64,000 nucleotides of DNA, from the NCBI GenBank assembly GCA_041446545.1, contig JBGOEJ010000009.1:54990-118989 (forward strand). The letters run 5' to 3'. Under the pieces are notes generated by a model. The model worked only from the letters and a program-made list of their open reading frames with translations. It searched no databases and had not been told where the DNA came from. Shown here piece by piece: positions 50,807 through 59,680 of the stretch (position 1 is its first letter; every line of letters starts with the position of its first letter). A program made the position numbers and the translations under genes. Origin of the DNA: Fervidibacter canadensis. Lineage in GTDB: Bacteria > Armatimonadota > Fervidibacteria > Fervidibacterales > Fervidibacteraceae.

Positions 50807-51658
50807 TTACACCATTTTGTCGCCATAGCCGATGCGGCGGCGCTTGACGATGAATTTGTCGGAAGGTTTGCGAGGCTTGCGGGTCTTGCGTCCCAAAGTG
50901 ATCCAACCCCAAGGCGACTTGGGGGCAGGCATGCCGATGGGCGCTTTCCCTTCACCGCCACCATGGGGATGGTCGTCCACATTCATCGCTGAGCCACGCA
51001 CATGAGGGCGACGACCCAAGTAGCGCGCCCGCCCCGCTTTCCCCAGTTGGACTAATTCGTGCTCCGCCAGACCGACACGCCCGATGGTGGCGCGGCATTT
51101 CAGGTTGATCAACCGAATTTCGCCCGAGGGCATTTTGACCGTCGCATATTTGCCCTCTTTCGCCAAAAGGACGGCGAAAGTGCCCGCTGCCCGCACCAAT
51201 TGCCCACCCTTTCCTGGCGTCAACTCAATGTTGTGGATAATCGTGCCATCGGGAATTTTTTCCAGCGGCAGGCAATTGCCGACCTTGATGTCAGCATCGG
51301 GACCTGACATCACCGTGTCGCCCACTTTCAACCCCTCAGGCCAGAGGATGTAGCGGCGCTCGCCGTCGGCATATTCCAGCAAAGCGATGCGGGCGGAGCG
51401 GTTAGGGTCGTATTCAATGGCGATGACTTTGGCAGGGATGCCATCTTTGTCCCGCTTGAAATCAATGATGCGATAGAGCCGCTTGACGCCGCCGCCTCGG
51501 AAACGGACGGTGATTTTGCCTTGATTGTTGCGCCCCGCATGCCTTTTGAGGGGCTTGACCAACTTCTTTTCAGGTTCGTCTTTGGTGATTTCCTCAAAGT
51601 CGTAAAAGGTGGCGTGGCGCAACCCAGGCGTCACTGGCTTTGCTTTTTTGATGCCCAT
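50807..51658 (-). CDS. rplB: Ribosomal protein L2
   Basis: The 283-residue L2 has GRNNQGKITVRFRGGGVKRLYRIIDFKRDK-type residues, GTIIHNIELTPGKGGQLVRAAGTFA, and the peptidyl-transferase-near end VRGSAMNVDDHPHGGGEGKAPIG. The conserved His of DDHPHGGG is present. Confidence 0.98.
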   Translation of the reverse strand: MGIKKAKPVTPGLRHATFYDFEEITKDEPEKKLVKPLKRHAGRNNQGKITVRFRGGGVKRLYRIIDFKRDKDGIPAKVIAIEYDPNRSARIALLEYADGERRYILWPEGLKVGDTVMSGPDADIKVGNCLPLEKIPDGTIIHNIELTPGKGGQLVRAAGTFAVLLAKEGKYATVKMPSGEIRLINLKCRATIGRVGLAEHELVQLGKAGRARYLGRRPHVRGSAMNVDDHPHGGGEGKAPIGMPAPKSPWGWITLGRKTRKPRKPSDKFIVKRRRIGYGDKMV

Positions 51659-51682
51659 TTGCCTTCACGCTCCCGATGGTCA

Positions 51683-52003
51683 TCATACAAGTCCTTCGTA
51701 GATGGGCAAAGTCTGCCCTTTGGCGACGGTGACGATGGCTTTCTTCCACTGCGGGGTGTGACCGACGGGGCGGATGTGGCGCCATCGCTCGCCCCGCTTT
51801 TTCGGTTTAACCCGCAAGGTGTTCACCTTCGTCACTTTCACCCCAAAAATCTTCTCCACGGCTTCACGGATTTCGGGCTTGGTGGCGTCCAACCGCACCT
51901 TGAAGGTGTATTGGTTGTAAAGGCGCGCCAACCGCAAGGCTTTCTCCGTGACGACAGGCTCCATCAAAATGGTGAACGGGTTACGGTCAAGGTTACCGGA
52001 CAT
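51683..52003 (-). CDS. rplW: Ribosomal protein L23
   Basis: The 106-residue L23 shows PVVTEKALRLARLYNQYTFKVRLDATKPEIREAVEKIFGVKV and VNTLRVKPKKRG. ATG 52003 overlaps the rplD end by 11 bases. Confidence 0.97.
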   Translation of the reverse strand: MSGNLDRNPFTILMEPVVTEKALRLARLYNQYTFKVRLDATKPEIREAVEKIFGVKVTKVNTLRVKPKKRGERWRHIRPVGHTPQWKKAIVTVAKGQTLPIYEGLV

Positions 52004-52637
52004 TGACCCTTGCCAACCTCCTTTCAGCAATCAAGGCAAAGGCATCGGGTGTCGTCACGATGGCTTGATGAACGAGCAAATCGTAAGTGGACGGTTGCAA
52101 AACGGGCAAGGTATCTACTGAGGGGAAGTTGGCGACGGAGCGCAAGACGGCTTCGTTCTTTTCGGGCAACAACAGCAATATGCGCCGTCCCGTTATGCCC
52201 AGTCGGTCAAACAAGTCTTTGAAGGTCTTCGTCTTGGGTTGGGTCACTGTTTCCAAGCCTTGCACTAAAAAGACCTGTCCCTCTCTCACTTTCATCGCCC
52301 AAGCCATTCGGATCGCCGTCTTGCGCATCCGCTTGTTGATTTTTTGGTCGTAGTCACGAGGTTTAGGTCCGTGCACGACGCCGCCACCAACCCACTGGGG
52401 TGCGCGGATGGAGCCTTGACGGGCGCGCCCTGTGCCCTTTTGCGACCAAGGTTTGCGCCCACCGCCTCGCACTTCACCCCGCGTCTTCGTGGAGTGCGTG
52501 CCTTGTCGTTTGTTGGCGAGGTGGGCAAAGACCACCTGATGCAACAATGGGATGTTGACGGGCACTTGCACCAGTTCATCAGCGACCTCGTAGGTGCCGA
52601 CCCGTTCGCCTTCCAAGTTGTAGATGGGCAACTCCAT
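51993..52637 (-). CDS. rplD: Ribosomal protein L4
   Basis: The 214-residue L4 shows RQGTHSTKTRGEVRGGGRKPWSQKGTGRARQGSIRAPQWVGGGVVHGPKPRDY, the extended tunnel loop, and the C-terminal Rossmann-like half. L4 often represses its own operon by binding the leader; no such leader structure is obvious upstream of rpsJ. Confidence 0.97.
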   Translation of the reverse strand: MELPIYNLEGERVGTYEVADELVQVPVNIPLLHQVVFAHLANKRQGTHSTKTRGEVRGGGRKPWSQKGTGRARQGSIRAPQWVGGGVVHGPKPRDYDQKINKRMRKTAIRMAWAMKVREGQVFLVQGLETVTQPKTKTFKDLFDRLGITGRRILLLLPEKNEAVLRSVANFPSVDTLPVLQPSTYDLLVHQAIVTTPDAFALIAERRLARVNVR

Positions 52638-52666
52638 CTCCTTTCCCCTCCATGTCGTTCAGCCGC

Positions 52667-53302
52667 TCACAACTTTTCAATGCGCACCAACCCACCGTTG
52701 GGTCCAGGAACGCTGCCTTTGATGACCAGCAAGTTTTGTTCTGGGATGACTTCTACGACGGTCAACCCCCGAACGGTCACCGTTTCGTTGCCGTAGTGCC
52801 CTGGCAAGCGGGCGCCGGGGATGACACGCTGCGGACCTTGCGGACCGTGCGAAGCGGGCTTGCGATGAAAGTGAGCCCCGTGCGAATCGGGATAGCCGCC
52901 AAAGCCCCAACGCTTCATGACACCAGAAAAGCCTCGCCCTTTGGAAGTGCCTGTCACCTTTACTTTGTCGCCGGGTTGAAAAATGGCGACAGTCACCAAA
53001 TCACCGACTTTCACTTCGGCTTCGGCAGGGACGCGGAACTCCGCCAAAAATCGGCAAGGTTTGACGCCTGCTTTCTTGAAGTGCCCTTTCATCGGCTTGT
53101 TGACCTTGCGCTCTGGGATTTCCTCAAAGCCCAACTGAACTGCCGAGTAACCGTCCTTTTCGGGCGTGCGCCGTTGCACGATAGGGCAAGGACCTGCTTT
53201 GATGACGGTGACAGGGATGGCTTTCCCTTCGCTGTCAAAAATCGTCGTCATCCCGATTTTCCGACCCAAGATGCCTGTGACGGTGACCGTTGTCGTGTTC
53301 AT
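52667..53302 (-). CDS. rplC: Ribosomal protein L3
   Basis: The 211-residue L3 has GILGRKIGMTTIFDSEGKAIPVTVIKAGPC, VKVTGTSKGRGFSGVMKRWGFGG and GARLPGHYGNETVTVRGLTVV. ATG 53302 follows GAGGGTG; a GTG at 53323 would overlap rpsJ. Confidence 0.97.
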   Translation of the reverse strand: MNTTTVTVTGILGRKIGMTTIFDSEGKAIPVTVIKAGPCPIVQRRTPEKDGYSAVQLGFEEIPERKVNKPMKGHFKKAGVKPCRFLAEFRVPAEAEVKVGDLVTVAIFQPGDKVKVTGTSKGRGFSGVMKRWGFGGYPDSHGAHFHRKPASHGPQGPQRVIPGARLPGHYGNETVTVRGLTVVEVIPEQNLLVIKGSVPGPNGGLVRIEKL

Positions 53303-53319
53303 CGCCGATGCACCCTCGC

Positions 53320-53631
53320 TCACAGTTTGATCTCAATGTCCACGCCGCTGGGCAAGTTCAGCCGCCGCAAGGCGTCCACCGTTTCGGGCTTGACATCCAA
53401 GATGTCAATGAGCCGTTTGTGGACGCGCAATTCAAAGTGCTCCATGCTCTCCTTGTCAATGAAGGGCGAGCGGATGACGCAATAGACATGGCGGTCTGTC
53501 GGCAGCGGGATGGGTCCTTTCACCCGAGCGCCTGTCGCCCGCGCCGTCGTGACGATTTCCCGCGCCGATTCGTCCAAGATGCGATGGTCAAAGGCTTTCA
53601 GTTTGATGCGGATGCGTTGTTCTGCCGGCAT
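53320..53631 (-). CDS. rpsJ: Ribosomal protein S10
   Basis: The 103-residue S10 reads IRIKLKAFDHRILDESAREIV, GARVKGPIPLPTDRHVYCVIRSPFIDKESMEHFELRVHKRLIDI. It follows fusA by 29 bases with no tuf gene in between. Confidence 0.98.
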   Translation of the reverse strand: MPAEQRIRIKLKAFDHRILDESAREIVTTARATGARVKGPIPLPTDRHVYCVIRSPFIDKESMEHFELRVHKRLIDILDVKPETVDALRRLNLPSGVDIEIKL

Positions 53632-53660
53632 CCCTTTCTCGCCTCACTTCATTGCCTTTC

Positions 53661-55799
53661 TTATCGGGTGCCCACCAGACTGCCCGCGTAATGGCTCATG
53701 GAGTAGCCTCGGTCAAGGATGATGCGTTCCGCCAAGTTGGCGGGGACGGGTTCGTAATGGCTGGGGCGCATCGTGTAACTGCCCCGTCCCTGCGTCAGGG
53801 AACGCAAGGCGGTGGCGTAACCGAAGACTTCTGCCAGCGGCACCTCCGCCTCCACCATTACGGCGTTGCCCGTCAACTCTTGGACGCCCTTAATTTTAGC
53901 GCGCCGTGCCGTCAAATCTCCCAAAACATCGCCCAAATACTCGCGGGGGATGAGGACTTCCAACGCCATGATGGGCTCCAGCAAGATCACGCCTGCCTGC
54001 TTACAGGCTTCCTTGAAGGCAATCTGCGCCGCTAACTTGAACGCCAACTCGCTGCTGTCTACCTCGTGGTAAGAACCGTCAAAGAGCGTCACGCGCACAT
54101 CCACGACGGGATAGCCCGCCAAAACGCCCGTCTCCATCGCCTCCCGAACGCCTGCTTCCACAGCGGGAATGAATTCCGACGGGATGACACCGCCCGTGAT
54201 TTGGTTGACGAACTCAAAGCCTGTGCCCGGTGGCAATGGCTCCACCCGCAGCCAAACATGCCCATATTGCCCCCGACCACCTGTCTGTCGGATGTAACGC
54301 CCTTCAGCGGTGGCTTCGCGAACGATCGTCTCCCGGTAGGCGACTTGCGGTTTGCCCAGTCGGGCTTGGACGCTGAACTCGCGACGCAATCGGTCTTCCA
54401 CGATTTCCAATTGCAACTCACCCATGCCTGCCAGCACCAACTGTCCCGTCTCTTGGTCATAGCGCAACTTCAGCGTCGGGTCTTCGGCAGCGAGTTTCTG
54501 AAGGGCTTCCACCATTTTCTCCTCGTGGGCGCGGTCTTTCGCCTCAATGACGCGGAAGATGACGGGTTCGGGGAATTCAATGCGCTCCAGCAAGATGGGA
54601 TGGCGGCGGTCACAAAGGGTGTCGCCCGTCATCGTCACCTTCGGACCGACAACCGCTACGATGTCGCCAGCACGGGCTTCATCCACATCTTCGCGGTAGT
54701 TGGCGTGCATCCGAAGGATGCGCATGATGCGTTCGTTGGTGTCTTTGGCGGGGTTGTAAACGGCTTCGCCTTTGCGCAAGACGCCTGAGTAGATGCGCAC
54801 ATAGACGAGCCGCCCGACATACGGGTCAGTCTGGATTTTGAAGGCGAGGGCACACAAAGGTGCTTCATCGGTGAGGGGGCGTTCTATCGGCTCGCCCGTG
54901 CGTGGGTCAGTGCCATGCACGACACCGATATCCAGCGGCGAGGGGAGGAAATCGCAGACGGCATCCAAAAGGGGTTGAATGCCTTTGTTGCGCAACGCCG
55001 AGCCGCAAAGGACGGGGACGAGGCGGAAGGAAAGTGTCCCTTGCCGCAACCCTTGCCGAATTTGCTCAGGCGTCAAATCGCCTTGCTCAAAGTAGGCTTC
55101 CATCAAGGCGTCATCTTGCTCCGCCGCCGTTTCCACCAACCGTTGCCGATACTCCATCGCCCAATCCTTCAAGTCATCGGGGATGGGACCAAACTCCATC
55201 TGCGTGCCCAGTTCGTCCGTCCAGTAAATTGCCCGCATCTCAATCAAGTCCACGACGCCCCGAAAATCGCTTTCGCGCCCGATGGGCAGTTGGATGGGCA
55301 CGGGGTTAGCCCCAAGACGCTCTTTCATTTGCTGGACGACGACGAAAAAGTCTGAGCCGACACGGTCTAACTTGTTGACGAAAGCGATGCGGGGGACTTG
55401 ATACTTGTTCGCCTGCCGCCAGACCGTTTCGCTCTGCGGCTCCACGCCACCGACCCCGCAAAAGACAGCGACCATCCCGTCCAAAACCCGCAGGGCGCGT
55501 TCCACTTCTGCCGTGAAGTCCACATGCCCTGGCGTGTCAATGATGTTGATGCGGAAAAGTTCGCCGTCAGAAAGACGGCGCCAGTAGCAAGAAGTCGCCG
55601 CTGCGACGATGGTGATGCCGCGCTCTTTTTCCTGCGGCATCCAGTCCATCGTCGCCGTCCCTTCGTCCACGCTGCCAATGCGGTGGATGCGTCCCGTGTA
55701 AAACAGGATGCGCTCCGTCGTCGTCGTCTTGCCCGCATCTATGTGGGCGGCGATCCCGATGTTACGGGTCTTGTCCAACGGAAACTTTTCGGCTGCCAT
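53661..55799 (-). CDS. fusA: Elongation factor G
   Basis: The 712-residue canonical EF-G has G1 AHIDAGKTTTTERILFYTG, G2 GTATMDWMPQEKERGITI, G3 DTPGHVDFTAEVERALRVLDG, G4 NKLDRVG, and domain IV RQTGGRGQYGHVWLRVEP with SYHEVDSSELAFKLAAQIAFKEA. It moves tRNA and mRNA through the ribosome using GTP. It lies downstream of rpsG after a hairpin-containing gap. Confidence 0.98.
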   Translation of the reverse strand: MAAEKFPLDKTRNIGIAAHIDAGKTTTTERILFYTGRIHRIGSVDEGTATMDWMPQEKERGITIVAAATSCYWRRLSDGELFRINIIDTPGHVDFTAEVERALRVLDGMVAVFCGVGGVEPQSETVWRQANKYQVPRIAFVNKLDRVGSDFFVVVQQMKERLGANPVPIQLPIGRESDFRGVVDLIEMRAIYWTDELGTQMEFGPIPDDLKDWAMEYRQRLVETAAEQDDALMEAYFEQGDLTPEQIRQGLRQGTLSFRLVPVLCGSALRNKGIQPLLDAVCDFLPSPLDIGVVHGTDPRTGEPIERPLTDEAPLCALAFKIQTDPYVGRLVYVRIYSGVLRKGEAVYNPAKDTNERIMRILRMHANYREDVDEARAGDIVAVVGPKVTMTGDTLCDRRHPILLERIEFPEPVIFRVIEAKDRAHEEKMVEALQKLAAEDPTLKLRYDQETGQLVLAGMGELQLEIVEDRLRREFSVQARLGKPQVAYRETIVREATAEGRYIRQTGGRGQYGHVWLRVEPLPPGTGFEFVNQITGGVIPSEFIPAVEAGVREAMETGVLAGYPVVDVRVTLFDGSYHEVDSSELAFKLAAQIAFKEACKQAGVILLEPIMALEVLIPREYLGDVLGDLTARRAKIKGVQELTGNAVMVEAEVPLAEVFGYATALRSLTQGRGSYTMRPSHYEPVPANLAERIILDRGYSMSHYAGSLVGTR

Positions 55800-55857
55800 C
55801 GTCTATCCCTCCGAAAGAGCGGCTAATGCGATTCAATGCGCTGCATAGACACACAAA

Positions 55858-55887
55858 GGCATCCCTTCCTTGTTTGAAAGGGATGCC
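55858..55887 (-). terminator. Hairpin between rpsG and fusA (attenuator- or terminator-like)
   Basis: A perfect 10-bp inverted repeat GGCATCCCTT / AAGGGATGCC with a 10-base loop lies in the 106-base gap between rpsG and fusA. In the minus-strand transcript it is followed by TTTGTGTGTC, a weak U-tract. It could lower readthrough into fusA or protect an mRNA end. Confidence 0.55.
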
Positions 55888-55905
55888 GTCGTGAGTTGAG
55901 CGACC

Positions 55906-56412
55906 TTACCAGCGGTAGTGGGCAAAGGCGCGGTTGGCTTCGGCGATGCGATGCACCTCTTCCTTCGTCCGCACGGCGCCTCCACGCCCTTGGGCTGCCT
56001 CTATCAATTCCAGCGCCAACTGATGCGCCATCGTCTTGGCACGATGGTCGCGGAAAAAGTTGGCGACTTCCCGTCGGTCGCGTTCACGGGCAGCATTGAC
56101 AATCCAACGAAGCGCCAAACTGATGCGACGGGCGGGACGGACTTCAATGGGCACTTGGTAAGTTGCCCCGCCCACCCGACGGGGACGGGTCTCCACCAAA
56201 GGGAGACAATTTTTGATGGCTTCCGCTAAAACTTCCAACGGGTTGCGCTGGGTCGCCCGATAAATCAGTTGCAAAGCGCCATAAACAATGCGCTCCGCTT
56301 TGCTCTTTTTCCCCCGCTCCATCACCTTGTTGATGAGCCGTTGCAGCAAAGTGCTCCCGTAAATGGGGTCGGAAGGAACCTCTCGTCTGGGAACAAATCC
56401 GCGTCTGGGCAT
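55906..56412 (-). CDS. rpsG: Ribosomal protein S7
   Basis: The 168-residue S7 shows MPRRGFVPRREVPSDPIYGS, VMERGKKSKAERIVYGALQLI, LPLVETRPRRVGGATYQVPIEVRPARRISLALRWI and the C-terminal AEANRAFAHYRW. It is about 12 residues longer than the usual 156. Confidence 0.97.
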   Translation of the reverse strand: MPRRGFVPRREVPSDPIYGSTLLQRLINKVMERGKKSKAERIVYGALQLIYRATQRNPLEVLAEAIKNCLPLVETRPRRVGGATYQVPIEVRPARRISLALRWIVNAARERDRREVANFFRDHRAKTMAHQLALELIEAAQGRGGAVRTKEEVHRIAEANRAFAHYRW

Positions 56413-56439
56413 CTTTGGTCACCTTCCAAAGCCACAAGG

Positions 56440-56868
56440 TTACGAACCAGACTTGCGCTGGCGCTTCGTGCCATAGCGGGAGCGGGATTTTTTGCGATTT
56501 TGGACGCCTGCCGCATCTAAAGCGCCCCGAATGACCTTGTAACGGACGCCCGGCAAGTCCTTCACGCGCCCGCCCCGCACCAAGACCGTGCTGTGCTCCT
56601 GCAGGTTATGACCTTCGCCAGGGATGTAAGCGATGATGACCCGACGGTTAGACAGCCGCACCTTGGCGATTTTCCGCAGCGCTGAATTGGGCTTTTTAGG
56701 CGTCATCGTCCGAACGACCAAGCAAACGCCCCGCATCATCGGAGCGCCCACCGGGTCGTATTTGTAAGTCCCTTTGAGCGAGTTGTAGCGCCACTTCAGC
56801 GCCAGCGTCCTCGTTCGCTTCTTTTTCCGTTCCCGTCCATAGCGCACCAATTGATTAATGGTTGGCAT
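56440..56868 (-). CDS. rpsL: Ribosomal protein S12 with short insertion
   Basis: The 142-residue S12 has MPTINQLVRYGRERKKKRTRT, RTMTPKKPNSALRKIAKVRLSN, YIPGEGHNLQEHSTVLVRGGRVKDLPGVRYKVIRGALDAAGV and the basic end. Between the N-terminal tail and the fold, residues about 22-46 (LALKWRYNSLKGTYKYDPVG) are roughly a dozen longer than in Escherichia coli S12. It is the first gene of the cluster. Confidence 0.96.
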   Translation of the reverse strand: MPTINQLVRYGRERKKKRTRTLALKWRYNSLKGTYKYDPVGAPMMRGVCLVVRTMTPKKPNSALRKIAKVRLSNRRVIIAYIPGEGHNLQEHSTVLVRGGRVKDLPGVRYKVIRGALDAAGVQNRKKSRSRYGTKRQRKSGS

Positions 56869-56941
56869 CCTCTTGCCCTCCTGAGCGGGAAGGTTGAAGG
56901 GAAGGCACAAACATTCCGTCCAACCCTTTAGGCGGAGCAAA

Positions 56942-56970
56942 AGTTTAACAAAACCTCCCCTACCTGTCAA
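56942..56970 (-). promoter_or_regulatory. Sigma70-type promoter of the str-S10-spc-alpha cluster
   Basis: Reading the minus strand, TTGACA (56965-56970) and TAAACT (56942-56947) are separated by exactly 17 bases. It lies 74 bases upstream of the rpsL ATG, and AGGAGG at about 56879 gives the ribosome-binding site. It is the best promoter in the window. Confidence 0.8.
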
Positions 56971-57399
56971 GCCCCCTAAAGGATGTTTGGAAAGTCATGC
57001 CCAATCAGCCGTTAAGGCACAGATTTACCCTTTGCCGACGAAAATTTTGGCTGCCAAAAACATCCCCCATCCTCTCCGGCGCCCACGCTCTTCGTCCCTG
57101 ATTGCCCGACAATTCATTGGCAGGCTACCCTGACAAAGCCTCCCCAAAGAAGGCTAATTTCCCGTCGGCTTTCGCCGACTTCGTTAAATTAACCCAACCT
57201 CCCAATGCAAGGCAAGGATGTTCGGAAGATGAACCCGATGGGTCTCAGGAAGCGGGTTTTTTCGTGCCGACAACAATAATTGGGCACGGTAAAAACTGCG
57301 CCTTCCTTGTGCCCATCAAGTGATTTGCCCTCCCAATAGAGGTCAGTTTCCGAAACCCACTTAACCTCCCTTTGAAGGCTTAAGTCTTGACCTTGAGCC
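56971..57399. other. Intergenic region upstream of the ribosomal cluster
   Basis: About 430 bases without a convincing gene. A short inverted repeat GTCGGCTTTCGCCGAC lies at about 57164-57179 and several CCTCCC/AAGG words recur, but no tRNA, terminator with a U-tract or conserved peptide is visible. It marks the boundary between the GC-rich ribosomal cluster and the AT-richer island to the right. Confidence 0.4.
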
Positions 57400-57465
57400 T
57401 CACTTGGGCAGGGGGTGGAAATAAATAACGGCTTCCCGCTCCCATCCCTGCCCGCTGACCTTTAT
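57400..57465 (-). pseudogene. Orphan C-terminal fragment related to the 59032 gene
   Basis: The reverse strand ends ...EREAVIYFHPLPK followed by TGA at 57400-57402. Twelve residues (EREAVIYFHPLP) are identical to the C-terminus of the secreted protein ending at 59032. The frame upstream is open for about 60 codons but has no start codon and no recognisable fold, so this looks like a remnant. Confidence 0.5.
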
Positions 57466-57598
57466 CGTTTTGGCAGCGTTGCTAAACGCTGATTTCCCTT
57501 CATCCGCTTTTCTGAACATCGCCCACAAAGGCTTTCCAAAAATGAGCCTTTGAGACGGCAAGGCTCTTGCCAAGCCCCAATCGTCGCCCCAGCAAAAT

Positions 57599-58320
57599 TC
57601 ACCACCTAAAAAGAAGCACTTTCTCCTCCTCCATCTCTTTCACTATCTTCACCATGACCAACATCCTCTCCAACCTCTCTGGCGTCCACTCGTAAGGGCA
57701 AATGAAAAAGGTGTGGGCTCCTCTTCCGTGAAGACGAGGAAAAGGCGGGCAAAGTCAGTGATGGGAGCCATCTCGTGAAGCATCTGCGGGTGATAGACCT
57801 CTATCCCTGCCCCCTCAAAGGCTTGGGTGATCCGCTGATAGGCTGCATCCAAATCCTCATCGGGATGCAAAGGCACCCCCACAAACATCCCACTTTCACC
57901 CCCCTTCCCTTCCGCTTTCACGGAAAACTGATAACTCTGAAGGGCTTTAAATTGGATAGGATAGCCAAAGAAGAGGAAGACTGCCCCATTGGGCAACTCC
58001 TCTCGCCGTTGGATGGATGGCCAACGGGAAAAGTAAGGTTGAGAGGCTTGAAAACGCTCCCCGCTGAGGATGACAAAAGAAGGGTAGGGAAAACAATAGG
58101 GTTTCCACTTTCTTTTTGTCCCCTTGGGCAGTAAAGCGTCCAACCGAGGGAGTGCCTTGATAACTTTGTAGCGCTTAAAAAATTCACGCAGGCGCACAGA
58201 TTCAGTTTTCATGTCTGTAACACTTAGACCCCTATAGGCGACATCCGTGGGAAGGGAGGCAGCAACCTGCTTTGTAAACTCCATTAGTTCGTCCCAAAGA
58301 GCTTTTTGACCCCTCAACAT
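57599..58320 (-). pseudogene. Hypothetical protein with a single-base frameshift near its C-terminus
   Basis: The intact frame from ATG 58320 gives 223 residues ending in an unlikely Trp/Arg-rich tail at 57649. If one T is restored in the run of five at 57705-57709, the tail becomes PFFICPYEWTPERLERMLVM and then a Lys/Glu-rich helix, ending with a TGA at 57599-57601. This looks like the true C-terminus. I do not recognise the family; GVPLHPDEDLDAAYQRI and MAPITDFARLFLVF look folded. It is the last intact-looking gene of the island before the ribosomal cluster. Confidence 0.6.
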
Positions 58321-58374
58321 ATCCCCTTCATGATAGCCTAAATGAACTGAAATCTTCTCACAAATAATATACGC

Positions 58375-58707
58375 CTATAAAGTCGGTTTAGGACAGGCGA
58401 TGTATAAAGCCACACAAGGTTCAGGTAACGATTTCTCCTCTTCAAGGACACTTTGAACCCACTCCTGAAAAGCATCAAGGTTCTCTGTGAAGGTTTTCGT
58501 CAGATCGGGCTCCCAATTTCGGCACCATCCTGTGGAAGCGAGTATCATCCAGTCTAAAGGTATACCTCGCTCTATGACACCTATAGCGTCACTCCCCAAC
58601 TGAAGGGCTCGCAACGCATCCAACAGTTGCTGTAACACCTCAAGCAAAGAAACAGAGCCTGAGACCATCCGTATGTTAATCTCAAACCAATTTTTTGAAG
58701 GTCGCAT
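58375..58707 (-). CDS. Hypothetical protein
   Basis: The 110-residue protein (MRPSKNWFEINIRMVSGSVS...) is unbroken, mainly helical, with a hydrophobic central stretch (LLEVLQQLLDALRALQLG) and Cys/Trp residues near GWCRNWEPD. ATG 58707 follows GAGGTGA, which lies in the stop codon of the gene upstream. Family not recognised. Confidence 0.6.
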   Translation of the reverse strand: MRPSKNWFEINIRMVSGSVSLLEVLQQLLDALRALQLGSDAIGVIERGIPLDWMILASTGWCRNWEPDLTKTFTENLDAFQEWVQSVLEEEKSLPEPCVALYIACPKPTL

Positions 58708-58714
58708 ATTCTCG

Positions 58715-59019
58715 TCACCTCGGATAAGGCAACCTTTCAACTATAATACCGTTCTTTAATAAATATTCTACAAGTCTCTCATCAACATATTCACCAAACA
58801 CAAATGTTATCTTTGAAGCAACTTGCTTTTTATATGCTTCAATTATAGGCGCCCAATATTCTATAATCTTTGTTGAAAACTTTGTCTATCTAATGGTAAT
58901 TTAACAGAACCTGATTTAGTCTGCATATAGATATTGCCTTCTAATACTATGTCAATATCTGTTTTGACGACAACACCTAATTTTATTTCCAACAAGATTT
59001 TTCGGCAATCTTCTGGCAT
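58715..59019 (-). pseudogene. Frameshifted hypothetical protein (operon-mate of 58375)
   Basis: From ATG 59019 the frame reads MPEDCRKILLEIKLGVVVKT and then stops after 54 codons, while the other frame continues as IIEYWAPIIEAYKKQ, ITFVFGEYVDERLVEYLL and a TGA at 58715-58717. Adding one T to the run of four at 58876-58879 (minus-strand T) joins them into one protein of about 102 residues. The end overlaps the ribosome-binding site of the next gene. Family not recognised. Confidence 0.6.
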
Positions 59020-59031
59020 ATCTGTGGCAGA

Positions 59032-59381
59032 TCAGCGTTTTGGGGAAGGGAGGGGATGGAAGTAAATGACGGCTTCCCGCTCCCGAAACTCTATCCGATA
59101 AAACCCACTCCCATCAGGAAGGGGCTTGATCCAATGCTGCCAATTTGGATATTCTAAGTTGGGAGTTTCCAAGGCAGATGTGTTAAAAAGCGACGGTGTT
59201 TGTCTAAGACAACGAGGGCGACGGGAGAGAAATCGGAGGGGTTTTTGAGTTGGACGGAGTGAAGGGGGGAGAAGGAAGGCAAGGAGAGGGAGCGGCAAAG
59301 TTCCTTCAAGGTCTTTTGCCACTGGGTGAAGGAAAGGGAAGCAAGGGACAAAACCACCCATCCTACCCTGATCCATTGCAT
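59032..59381 (-). pseudogene. Frameshifted secreted protein
   Basis: The frame from ATG 59381 begins with a signal-peptide-like MQWIRVGWVVLSLASLSF and continues SLSLPSFSPLHSVQLKNPSDFSPVALVVLDKHRRF to a stop at 59154. A second frame carries the rest: LETPNLEYPNWQHWIKPLPDGSGFYRIEFREREAVIYFHPLP to 59032. One base near 59170 would join them into about 117 residues. The reading from ATG 59511 (overlapping the previous small gene as ATGA) joins the second part but is less protein-like. The C-terminus recurs at 57400. Confidence 0.5.
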
Positions 59382-59507
59382 CCTTATTTGCCTCATGGAA
59401 GTGAACCCCTTTGACCACCTTATTGGCGTAACTTATACCTGTGTTTGGGCATTCATCAACTGCCTTTAAAGCCAACACAATAACAACACAATAATATGTA
59501 AATTCAC

Positions 59508-59666
59508 TCATTTGTTTCTATTTTTCAAATAATATGTTGCCAATATGCTAAATAGAATTAAAAGAAAAATTACGAAAATTGTGCGGATAATAAGTTTAGT
59601 ATATCTAAAAGGATGATCAACAAGCTCCACAATACCATCTTTGAAGCAATTAACAACCATTCCCAT
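59508..59666 (-). CDS. Small membrane protein, hypothetical
   Basis: A 52-residue frame with MGMVVNCFKDGIVELVDHPF and one strong membrane helix (LIIRTIFVIFLLILFSILATYYL) then a basic end. Its stop overlaps the ATG at 59511 (ATGA). Codon use is AT-rich like its neighbours. Too short to be recognised. Confidence 0.5.
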   Translation of the reverse strand: MGMVVNCFKDGIVELVDHPFRYTKLIIRTIFVIFLLILFSILATYYLKNRNK

Positions 59667-59680
59667 CTTTACTTTTAAAG

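Noticed and set aside
57474..57491. Inverted repeat CAGCGTT-TAGC-AACGCTG as a terminator
   Set aside because: No T-run follows on either strand and it does not lie at a clear gene end.
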